NCBI GenBank assembly: GCA_002400365.1 | Contig: DHFK01000087.1 | Span: forward strand, 78,221-83,844 | Reading direction: 5' to 3' | Source: Anaerolineales bacterium UBA4826 | Lineage (GTDB): Bacteria; Chloroflexota; Anaerolineae; UBA4142 | DNA: 5,624 bases | Shown: piece after piece, positions 1 through 5,439 of the stretch | How the letters are laid out: every line of letters starts with the position of its first letter | Position numbering within the stretch: position 1 is the first letter of the stretch | Position numbers and translations under genes: made by a program | The notes under the pieces: generated by a model | Database searches by the model: none | Seen by the model: only the letters and a program-made list of their open reading frames with translations | Told to the model about the DNA's origin: nothing

Positions 1-54
1 CGTGTTGCGTGATGCGTAACGCTTGATTTCACGTTTCACGCATCACGTATCACG
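1..54. repeat. 7-bp-period inverted repeat after etfB (CGTGATG/TCACGTN family)
   Basis: Degenerate 7-bp units run CGTGTTG, CGTGATG, CGTAACG on the left and TCACGTT, TCACGCA, TCACGTA, TCACGTT on the right. Positions 1-17 pair with 38-54 at 15 of 17 positions, including a perfect 10-bp stem (8-17 with 38-47). The 3' side of the etfB stop (57-59) is 2 nt from the arm. There is no following U-run as in a standard intrinsic terminator. The element may extend past the left edge. Confidence 0.85.
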
Positions 55-56
55 TT

Positions 57-824
57 TTACTTGACCAACCCGCGCTCTTTCAAAATCTCCGCCACGCGTG
101 ACGCCACCGCCTCCGCATCGCCCTCCAGCATCTCGGCGCGTTTACCGCTTTCCGGTTTGAACATGCGGCGAATGGTGATGCCTGCCTCGGTCGCGCCATC
201 CGCTGATGCGCTCGTCTCGATTTTCTTTTCCTTCATCATCGCGCGTACTTTGGAGATGGGCGCATAACGTGGCGCTTGTTTTGCCGCTTGAATTCCCAGG
301 ACGGCAGGCAAGTCCACTTCAAATTCCCCCAGCATTCCACCGGCGTACTCTTTGCGGACGACGGCGACCTTGCCATTCACTTGAACGCCGGTAACCACGC
401 TGACGTGCGGGATACCCAGATTCGTCGCGAGCAAAACACCGACTTGCCCATCCAGGTCTTCGACCGATTGCACGCCGGTCAGAATCAAATCGTGCGGCAT
501 CGCTTTGATCGCATCGGCAAACAGTTTTGCGGCAGAGTGACTTGTCATACCATTTGCAAAATCGCCTTCGATCTTGATCGCCTTGTCCGCGCCCTTGGCG
601 TAACAAGTGAACAAGGTATTGTCCACCTCCGGCGTGTCGAGCGCGAGACACGTGACCGAGCCGCCGTGTTCTTCCTTCAACAACAACGCCTGTTCGAGCG
701 CCCAATCGTCAAATTCGTTGACGCCCAATTTCAAATACTCTCGATTCAACCCCGTGCCGTCGTCGTTCAATTCCAGTTCCTCGACCAAATCGGGAACCTG
801 GCGCATACAAACAATGATGTTCAT
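57..824 (-). CDS. etfB: Electron transfer flavoprotein beta subunit (EtfB)
   Basis: Beta subunit of a soluble FAD/AMP- or FAD/FAD-binding electron carrier that pairs with EtfA to move electrons between flavoenzymes. The 255-residue product has the usual family length. It opens with the typical N-terminus MNIIVCMRQVPD, has the nucleotide-binding stretch GVQSVEDLDGQVG at about residues 117-129, and the EtfB-type segment EYAGGMLGEFEVDLPAV at about 159-175, followed by PRYAPISK. The ATG at 824 is chosen because GGAGG lies 4 nt upstream and the family N-terminus starts there. A longer in-frame start at 893 would only translate an intergenic repeat. The gene is last in the visible operon, 81 nt after the HdrC-HdrB fusion. 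Its partner etfA is expected beyond the left edge. Linkage to Hdr genes suggests that it serves the Hdr complex rather than general beta-oxidation; this is inference. Family call very secure. Confidence 0.93.
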   Translation of the reverse strand: MNIIVCMRQVPDLVEELELNDDGTGLNREYLKLGVNEFDDWALEQALLLKEEHGGSVTCLALDTPEVDNTLFTCYAKGADKAIKIEGDFANGMTSHSAAKLFADAIKAMPHDLILTGVQSVEDLDGQVGVLLATNLGIPHVSVVTGVQVNGKVAVVRKEYAGGMLGEFEVDLPAVLGIQAAKQAPRYAPISKVRAMMKEKKIETSASADGATEAGITIRRMFKPESGKRAEMLEGDAEAVASRVAEILKERGLVK

Positions 825-828
825 ACAT

Positions 829-833
829 CCTCC
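829..833 (-). promoter_or_regulatory. Shine-Dalgarno of etfB
   Basis: GGAGG, 4 nt before the ATG at 824. It decides the start against the upstream in-frame ATG at 893. It touches the foot of the outer hairpin stem, so folding could affect ribosome access (inference). Confidence 0.8.
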
Positions 834-910
834 AATGAGCCAATGAACCAATGAGCCAATGAACCAAAGAGAGCGTTTGGCAAATTGGCTCATTGGGTAA
901 TTGGCTCATT
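832..910. repeat. 8-bp tandem repeat forming nested hairpins between HdrC-HdrB fusion and etfB
   Basis: Four 8-bp units alternate CCAATGAG and CCAATGAA from 832 to 863, with a partial fifth. The opposite arm carries two copies of ATTGGCTCATT (884-894 and 900-910). Perfect pairing is 848-860 with 884-896 (13 bp) and 834-844 with 900-910 (11 bp). The TGA stop of the upstream gene (906-908) lies inside the outer arm, and the etfB Shine-Dalgarno (829-833) abuts its other foot. Confidence 0.9.
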
Positions 911-2177
911 TCATCGCTTCGTCCACCAACTCGATAACATCGCGCACGACCAACTTACCTGCATTGCCCGTCGCTTTCACCGCGTCTTCAAAACGTGATA
1001 CCTCAAAGGGGCAACACACCGCGAGAACGTCCGCGCCGGTCTCGACCGCTTCGACGACGCGGCGGTCCGAGAGGCGCATGGTCGTATAGTCGCGCGAAAA
1101 GGAATCGAGCCACATGCCGCCGCCACCGCCGCCGCAACAATAACCGTTCACGCGGTTGCGCGGCATCTCGATCAACTCGACGCCGGGGATCGCGCGCAAC
1201 AAATCGCGCGGCGCGTCGTACTCGCCATTGTGCCGACCCAGGTAGCAGGGATCGTGGAACGTCACCTTCTTGTTCAGCGATTTCTTGAATAGCGGCTTTA
1301 ATTGATCTACCTTGGGCGCGAGGAATTGCGTGTAATGCGCCACGTCGTAATTGCCGTTGTACTGCGGGTACAGATTCTTGAACGCGTTGAACTCGTGCGG
1401 ACCCGTGACGACAAGTTTGTTGAATTGGTACTTGCCAAACGTCGCGATGTTCTGCTCGGCAAGCATTTCGAACAGACCTTTTTCGCCCGCGAGCCGCTGC
1501 GAATCGCCGTCGTCTTTTTCTTCCGCGCCGAGAATGCCAAAGTCAACGCCGAGCGCGGTGAACACCCGCGCCATGGCGCGCGCCGCGTCTTTGCCGCGCT
1601 GATGATACGACGTGTACGTGCTAACGTACCACAACACATCCACCGCGCGTTTGGCTTGCGCCATGATCGTGACCGGCACGCCGGCGTCTTTCGTCCACTC
1701 GGCGCGCTTGCGCGGATTCTCGCCGAGCGGGTTGCCATAGCGCGCGGTGTTCTCGAACGCTTTCTGCAATTCCGGCGGCACCGTGCCCTGGTTCACCGCG
1801 ACCTCGCGCACGGCGGGCATGATCTTGATCATGTTCACTTCTTTGGGACACACGCGCAGACAATTCTGACACGTCGTGCAGAGCCACAAGTCCGGCGAGT
1901 CGACCAGCACCGTGCCCGTTTGTGCCTTGCGATAAATCTTGCGCGGACCGTAATCGCCAACAATGTCCACCGGACAAACGCCGATGCATTTCGCGCATTG
2001 ATAGCAGTACGCCAACGATTCAGCGCCAGGCAGCGCGGCAATCTCTTCGATGTTCTCCGGCGTGTACCGAAAGATCACACGCTGTTCGAACATGCGGTTC
2101 CATTGCCCGGAAATATCTACTCCGTCAACCACGATATTCTCTTTTTCAATCGGTGTGGCTTTGACGCTTTGAGGCAT
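906..2177 (-). CDS. HdrC-HdrB fusion Fe-S protein (HdrD/GlpC-like; sHdrB3 candidate)
   Basis: Cytoplasmic Fe-S protein of 423 residues that joins a ferredoxin-type HdrC part to an HdrB-type CCG part. Two complete 4Fe-4S motifs are visible: C58, C61, C64, C68 and C100, C103, C106, C110. The C-terminal CCG domain keeps HDPCYLGRHN (C311), C347-C348 followed by six glycines, and C388-C389-P. The preceding CCG domain (about 180-300) keeps its framework (GVDFGILG, LAEQNI, GPHEFNAFK) but has no cysteine: the expected ligand positions are T187, D222, D223, G259 and E262. The ATG at 2177 has AAGGAG 6 nt upstream. It follows the unknown 257-residue gene and precedes etfB, which fits a role passing electrons between HdrA and Etf. 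FadF- or HdrD-type oxidoreductases are the alternative label. The family is secure; the exact subtype is inferred from context. Confidence 0.88.
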   Translation of the reverse strand: MPQSVKATPIEKENIVVDGVDISGQWNRMFEQRVIFRYTPENIEEIAALPGAESLAYCYQCAKCIGVCPVDIVGDYGPRKIYRKAQTGTVLVDSPDLWLCTTCQNCLRVCPKEVNMIKIMPAVREVAVNQGTVPPELQKAFENTARYGNPLGENPRKRAEWTKDAGVPVTIMAQAKRAVDVLWYVSTYTSYHQRGKDAARAMARVFTALGVDFGILGAEEKDDGDSQRLAGEKGLFEMLAEQNIATFGKYQFNKLVVTGPHEFNAFKNLYPQYNGNYDVAHYTQFLAPKVDQLKPLFKKSLNKKVTFHDPCYLGRHNGEYDAPRDLLRAIPGVELIEMPRNRVNGYCCGGGGGGMWLDSFSRDYTTMRLSDRRVVEAVETGADVLAVCCPFEVSRFEDAVKATGNAGKLVVRDVIELVDEAMK

Positions 2178-2183
2178 TTCGTT

Positions 2184-2189
2184 CTCCTT
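2184..2189 (-). promoter_or_regulatory. Shine-Dalgarno of HdrC-HdrB fusion gene
   Basis: AAGGAG, 6 nt before the ATG at 2177 and 6 nt beyond the foot of the GACTGTC-family hairpin. Confidence 0.82.
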
Positions 2190-2195
2190 GATACG

Positions 2196-2259
2196 AGTCC
2201 ACAGTCGACAGTCGCCCGTAACGAATTTACTGTCGACTGTCGACCGTCGACTGTGGACT
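2196..2259. repeat. 7-bp-period inverted repeat (GACTGTC family) overlapping 3' end of unknown gene
   Basis: Arms 2196-2214 and 2241-2259 are complementary at 18 of 19 positions, with a perfect 13-bp outer part (AGTCCACAGTCGA with TCGACTGTGGACT). Units are 7 bp: GACTGTC, GACCGTC, GACTGTG. One arm is translated as the C-terminal tail of the 257-residue protein, and the stop codon (2227-2229) lies in the loop. Confidence 0.92.
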
Positions 2260-3000
2260 GGTTTTCAATCCCAGCATTCTTCTCACCAAACGCGGCAATG
2301 GCGGCAAGACCTTGTGGAACTCGCGCGTGAGCCGCCACGCGGTGACACCGTACACATACGCCGCATAGGTCGTCGCGAGAAAAGCGTCAATCGCAAACGG
2401 GCGATCTTGCGGCGTCGCGCCCAAGCCGCCGTCAAAGAGCCACTTGGCGTCTTCGACCTGGGTGACCATCACAATCGCGCGTCCCACGCGCAAATACGTC
2501 TGACCGAGCGAGTCGCCGCGCAATTCCTTGTCGCCGTCGAGGAGCAAGGGCAGCACGCCGGTGCGCGATTCGGGGTTGTACATCCAGCGGCTCCACAGCC
2601 AGTAGCGTTGTGGAAAAGTAAAGTGCAAGAGTTCGCCCGCCAGTTCGACGCCTTTGGCTGGATTGATCGCTTGGGTCTCAGCGAGGAATTGAGCGATGCG
2701 CGCGCCCAGGTCTTGCTCCGCGCCGTGCAACAGCGATGCCACTGCCCGATTGAACGCGCCGTCGTCTGCGTCATGCCACACTTGGCTGCGCTGACGGCGC
2801 GCGACCGGAATTTGTTCCAAAAGCGATTCGATCTCTTGCGCCGTCAGCGCTTCGATGCGTTCCGGCGCGCGGAGCAGAATCTGGGTGCGCTCGCTTTTCT
2901 TGCTGAGTTCGCGCACAATCGGTTGCAGTTCGCGCCACTCGATGGTTTCGAACGCGTCTTGCAGATAATCGCGCAGTTCCGGCTCGACGGCGGCTGGCAT
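2227..3000 (-). CDS. Conserved-position protein of unknown function in Hdr operon (sHdrH candidate)
   Basis: A 257-residue protein that I do not recognise by sequence. It has no cysteines, no signal peptide and no clear membrane segment, so it is probably a soluble protein without its own Fe-S cluster. It looks mostly helical, with a charged N-terminal half (REL, ERIEAL, QEIESLLEQ), a strongly aromatic patch at about 128-141 (FTFPQRYWLWSRWMY) and a basic, proline-containing end (VLPPLPRLVRRMLGL, 231-245). The ATG at 3000 is the only sensible start; the next methionine is residue 140. It begins 10 nt after the hdrA stop with only a weak GAGA as Shine-Dalgarno, so coupling to hdrA translation is likely. 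Its place between hdrA and an HdrC/B gene is where sHdr operons carry the conserved 'hyp'/sHdrH gene; the identification rests on position. The last ten residues (SPQSTVDSRQ) and the approach to the stop are encoded by an intergenic-type repeat. Confidence 0.8.
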   Translation of the reverse strand: MPAAVEPELRDYLQDAFETIEWRELQPIVRELSKKSERTQILLRAPERIEALTAQEIESLLEQIPVARRQRSQVWHDADDGAFNRAVASLLHGAEQDLGARIAQFLAETQAINPAKGVELAGELLHFTFPQRYWLWSRWMYNPESRTGVLPLLLDGDKELRGDSLGQTYLRVGRAIVMVTQVEDAKWLFDGGLGATPQDRPFAIDAFLATTYAAYVYGVTAWRLTREFHKVLPPLPRLVRRMLGLKTSPQSTVDSRQ

Positions 3001-3010
3001 TCGTTTGTCT

Positions 3011-4066
3011 CTACTGGCTCTGCGATTTGCGCGCAGTGGTCACGGCGCGCAACGACGCGAGACCCGCCATCGAAATCGTGTCGTCCAAATCTTTCGGACC
3101 CGCCGCCGCGCCCGCCACAAAAATCCCAGGAATCGAAGTGGCAGTCGGATCGAGCGATTCGGGCGGCACGTCAATAAAACCGTACTTGTTCTGTTTCAAT
3201 CCCAGGGCTTGCGCGACTGTTTTGGTGCCCTTGCTCGGCTCCATGCCCACCGACAAGACGACCAAGTCCATCGTCACTTCCATCGGACGACCCATCGTCG
3301 TGTCTTCGCCGCGCACCAAGAGTTTGTCGCCTTTTTGAATCACCTCGGTAACAATGCCTTTGATGTAATTCACCTTGTATTTTTCCTGCGCGGGCCAGTA
3401 GATTTCATTTTCCCAATAGCCATACATCCGCATGTCAATGTAAAAAATAAACACCTTACACGAGGGGACAAGTTGCTTGACCTCAATCGCTTGTTTCGAC
3501 GCGATGCCGCAACAGACCTTGGAACAGTACTCGTTGCCGATTTGCCGGTCGCGCGAGCCGACGCACTGTATAAAACAGAGTCGTTCCGGTGACGCGCCGT
3601 TTGAACGACGCACCACCTGTTTGGCTTTAAGCATGGCTTCGAGATCGGCGATGGTGATGACATCGGGATACTCGTAGTAATTATAGATTTGCGTTTCGCG
3701 CGCCGGATCGAAATGATCGAACCCGGTCGCGACGATGATCGCGCCGGCATCCAGCGTCTGCGCGCCACGGCTGTTTTCGATCTTGACGCGGAAACTACCG
3801 GCGGCGCCTTCCATACCGACGACACGCGAATTCAAATGCAGAGCGACCTGGGAATTCTGTGTGACGCGTTCGATGATTCCATTGAACGCTTCTTCGGCGT
3901 CGCGGAAACCGTGCGTGAGCGCGGCATATTGCGCGGCAATCGGCGTGCCGCCGAGACGCTCGCGTTGCTCGACCAGAACCGCAGACAGTCCCAGTTCGGT
4001 CACATTGCGCGCGGCTTCCAGTCCCGCCGGTCCGCCACCGATAATCAGCACGCGATTGCTTGCCAT
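3011..4066 (-). CDS. hdrA: Short HdrA-like FAD/iron-sulfur oxidoreductase
   Basis: Flavoprotein core of an Hdr-type complex in the cytoplasm. The 351-residue product begins with a dinucleotide-binding loop (VLIIGGGPAGLEAA; G10, G12, G15), with an acidic residue E33 at the end of the second strand. The second FAD segment is IIVATGFDHFDP at about 110-121. The HdrA Fe-S signature follows, with C168 in QCVGSRD and C181, C185, C186 in YCSKVCCGIASKQA. The C-terminal flavin motif is GIFVAGAAAGPKDLDD (about 314-329). Methanogen HdrA is much longer, with extra ferredoxin domains; their absence matches the short form of sulfur-oxidiser sHdr clusters. The ATG at 4066 is chosen because AAGGAG lies 5 nt upstream and the Rossmann strand begins at once. 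An in-frame start at 4108 would add 14 residues from a repeat. It follows the HdrB-like gene by 52 nt. Family secure; substrate not visible from sequence. Confidence 0.92.
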   Translation of the reverse strand: MASNRVLIIGGGPAGLEAARNVTELGLSAVLVEQRERLGGTPIAAQYAALTHGFRDAEEAFNGIIERVTQNSQVALHLNSRVVGMEGAAGSFRVKIENSRGAQTLDAGAIIVATGFDHFDPARETQIYNYYEYPDVITIADLEAMLKAKQVVRRSNGASPERLCFIQCVGSRDRQIGNEYCSKVCCGIASKQAIEVKQLVPSCKVFIFYIDMRMYGYWENEIYWPAQEKYKVNYIKGIVTEVIQKGDKLLVRGEDTTMGRPMEVTMDLVVLSVGMEPSKGTKTVAQALGLKQNKYGFIDVPPESLDPTATSIPGIFVAGAAAGPKDLDDTISMAGLASLRAVTTARKSQSQ

Positions 4067-4071
4067 GATGT

Positions 4072-4077
4072 CTCCTT
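4072..4077 (-). promoter_or_regulatory. Shine-Dalgarno of hdrA
   Basis: AAGGAG, 5 nt before the ATG at 4066. It fixes the start against the in-frame ATG at 4108, which lies in the repeat. Confidence 0.82.
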
Positions 4078-4080
4078 CTC

Positions 4081-4123
4081 GTGGCGAGTGACGAGAATCG
4101 CTCGGCACATGTCACTCGTCACT
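4081..4123. repeat. 7-bp-period inverted repeat (GTGACGA family) between hdrB-like gene and hdrA
   Basis: AGTGACGAG at 4087-4095 is perfectly complementary to CTCGTCACT at 4115-4123, with a 19-nt loop. Neighbouring 7-bp units are GTGGCGA/GTGACGA and GTCACTC/GTCACTT. The TGA stop of the HdrB-like gene (4119-4121) lies inside the arm. The hdrA Shine-Dalgarno lies 9 nt beyond the other foot. Confidence 0.82.
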
Positions 4124-5336
4124 TGGTTTTTATGGGCGCGTCGGAATCTGCCCAGGTCACGCCTTCTTTTTCGCCGCGCCGAATTTGTGCGAGGTCGTCT
4201 TCGAACTCCTGCCAGTACGGTTGCCAGTCCAAGCCGATCTTGTCGAGCAAGGGGCGCCAGTCCGACGAGTGCCAATGCAGTTGTAGAACGCGAAACGGAT
4301 GCGCGCCCATCGCGAGCGCGGCGAGTTGCGCGTCGGACAAGACGGGCACGCCGACTCTGAAATTGTGCGCCTTGCCGGAAAACTGGCTCTTGTCGAGCGT
4401 CGTCACGCAGCCGGTGTCGTGTGTGATGACGACGTCTGGATTCGCTTCCATCATCATCACCTCAATCTTGCGTTGCACCGCGAACGAGCGCGTGAAATCA
4501 CGCTGAACTAGGACGTGGCGAAAACCGAATCCGCAGCAATCGAACCAGGTCGAATAGTCTGCCGGCGTCGCGCCGAGCGCCTTGATCAAGCCGGTCACCG
4601 TCGCCGTGCGCTGTCCACCGAAAACTTCCCAGTCGTAAATCGCGTCTTCGGGAACGATTTTGTGATAGTGGCACGCCGGATGCACGCACGCGGTTACGTT
4701 ATCCAAAGCGAATACTTGGCGTTTCACAAATTCATTGCGCATCACGTGCACCCACTCGCTGTAATGCACGATCTCTTCGGGGATGACGAGCGGCTTGCCG
4801 ATTTTGTCGAGGACGCGGCGCACGCCGTCGCGCAAATCCTGGTGCTTGACGAGTTGCTCGCGCGCTTCCTTGTAATGTCCGAACGACGTGCCGCAATGGA
4901 TCAGCGGGTAATAGCCCGTTTCGTACGCGGCGGCAAAGTTGCGCATCATCACCGCCGCTTGGGCGACCGCGTTCGAAGTCGCGGAGGCGTAATAGTTCCA
5001 GCCCGTGCAGGAGGTTTGATCGGTGGGGTCAATGAAATCGAGTCCGAGTTGACGATGCAGCCAAAAGATCGAAGTGGAATAACCGGGGATGTGACCGCAC
5101 TGCCCACACGATTTGTGATGCCACGTTTTCTGAATCGGTATTTTTTTCGTGCGTCCAAACTTGGTCAACACCTCGACGTGGGGTTCGGGCACGCGCTGGA
5201 CGATGATTTCGCCCTTGTGCTCGAGTTCGAACAATTCCTCGCGCAGGTCGTGCGTCGGGGCGGCGTTCGGATCGCGCGGAAAGACTTGCGCTTTGCGCGC
5301 CTTGATTTGATCGAGGTCTATGGTTGTGGTTTTCAT
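4119..5336 (-). CDS. hdrB: HdrB-like CCG-domain protein (heterodisulfide reductase-related Fe-S protein)
   Basis: A 405-residue protein with two HdrB-type CCG domains, which in this family hold the Fe-S site(s) acting on thiol/disulfide-type substrates. The first domain shows C77 and C80, the degenerate S109-C110-T-G in place of CCG, and C148 in IHCGTS. The second shows C217 and C222 (ACVHPACHYHK), intact C267-C268-G and C310 in HDTGC. In each domain the final CxxC pair is reduced to one cysteine (S151 and D307 at the other positions). A charged N-terminal extension of about 70 residues and a tail of about 90 residues make it longer than a canonical HdrB of about 300. The ATG at 5336 is preferred over an adjoining GTG at 5339 because AGGAG is 6 nt from the ATG but only 3 nt from the GTG. 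It lies upstream of hdrA, as HdrB1 does in sHdr operons. Whether it is B1- or B2-type cannot be settled here. Confidence 0.87.
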   Translation of the reverse strand: MKTTTIDLDQIKARKAQVFPRDPNAAPTHDLREELFELEHKGEIIVQRVPEPHVEVLTKFGRTKKIPIQKTWHHKSCGQCGHIPGYSTSIFWLHRQLGLDFIDPTDQTSCTGWNYYASATSNAVAQAAVMMRNFAAAYETGYYPLIHCGTSFGHYKEAREQLVKHQDLRDGVRRVLDKIGKPLVIPEEIVHYSEWVHVMRNEFVKRQVFALDNVTACVHPACHYHKIVPEDAIYDWEVFGGQRTATVTGLIKALGATPADYSTWFDCCGFGFRHVLVQRDFTRSFAVQRKIEVMMMEANPDVVITHDTGCVTTLDKSQFSGKAHNFRVGVPVLSDAQLAALAMGAHPFRVLQLHWHSSDWRPLLDKIGLDWQPYWQEFEDDLAQIRRGEKEGVTWADSDAPIKTK

Positions 5337-5342
5337 CACTCG

Positions 5343-5347
5343 CTCCT
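5343..5347 (-). promoter_or_regulatory. Shine-Dalgarno of hdrB-like gene
   Basis: AGGAG, 6 nt before the ATG at 5336 and only 3 nt before the adjoining GTG at 5339. The ATG is therefore preferred. The hairpin foot is 5 nt upstream. Confidence 0.75.
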
Positions 5348-5352
5348 ATCGA

Positions 5353-5439
5353 GGCTGGAAGTTGGAAGTTAGAGATTGGAGATTAGAGGTTGGTCGCATG
5401 GCAATCCAATTTCCGATTTCTAACATCCAACCTCCAGAT
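5353..5439. repeat. 7-bp-period inverted repeat (GATTGGA/TCCAATT family) before hdrB-like gene
   Basis: The left arm has successive 7-bp units GGCTGGA, AGTTGGA, AGTTAGA, GATTGGA, GATTAGA (5353-5387). The right arm has TCCAATT, TCCGATT, TCTAACA, TCCAACC, TCCAGAT (5405-5439). The two 35-nt arms are complementary at 27 positions, some mismatches could be G-U pairs in RNA, and the loop is 17 nt. This fills most of the 102-nt gap between the partial upstream gene and the HdrB-like gene. Confidence 0.88.

Noticed and set aside
1..59. Intrinsic terminator after etfB
   Set aside because: A stem is present but no U-run follows on the minus-strand transcript, and the same architecture occurs between genes that appear to be co-transcribed.
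832..867. CRISPR array or phage attachment repeat
   Set aside because: Units are 8 bp with no spacers and no cas or integrase gene nearby.
825..893. N-terminal extension of EtfB by 23 residues
   Set aside because: It would translate the CCAATGAG repeat (SLVHWLIGG). GGAGG and the family N-terminus both point to the ATG at 824.
1302..2330. 342-codon open frame on the plus strand
   Set aside because: It lies antisense to the HdrC-HdrB fusion, whose motifs are unmistakable. The product is arginine/valine-rich without domain signals, as expected from the complement of GC-rich coding sequence.
2188..3177. 329-codon open frame on the plus strand
   Set aside because: It runs antisense across the unknown gene and into hdrA, starts inside the repeat and has a low-complexity Arg/Gln-rich product. 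The minus-strand frame fits the operon spacing. Since the 257-residue gene is unrecognised, this rejection is slightly less certain than the others.
4067..4108. N-terminal extension of HdrA by 14 residues
   Set aside because: It would translate the GTGACGA repeat. AAGGAG and the immediate Rossmann strand support the ATG at 4066.
4515..5372. 285-codon open frame on the plus strand
   Set aside because: Antisense to the HdrB-like gene with its CCG motifs; no family signal of its own.
5353..5439. Insertion-sequence or MITE remnant
   Set aside because: No transposase fragment or target-site duplication is seen, and the inverted arms are built from 7-bp tandem units that do not match the repeats at other junctions.
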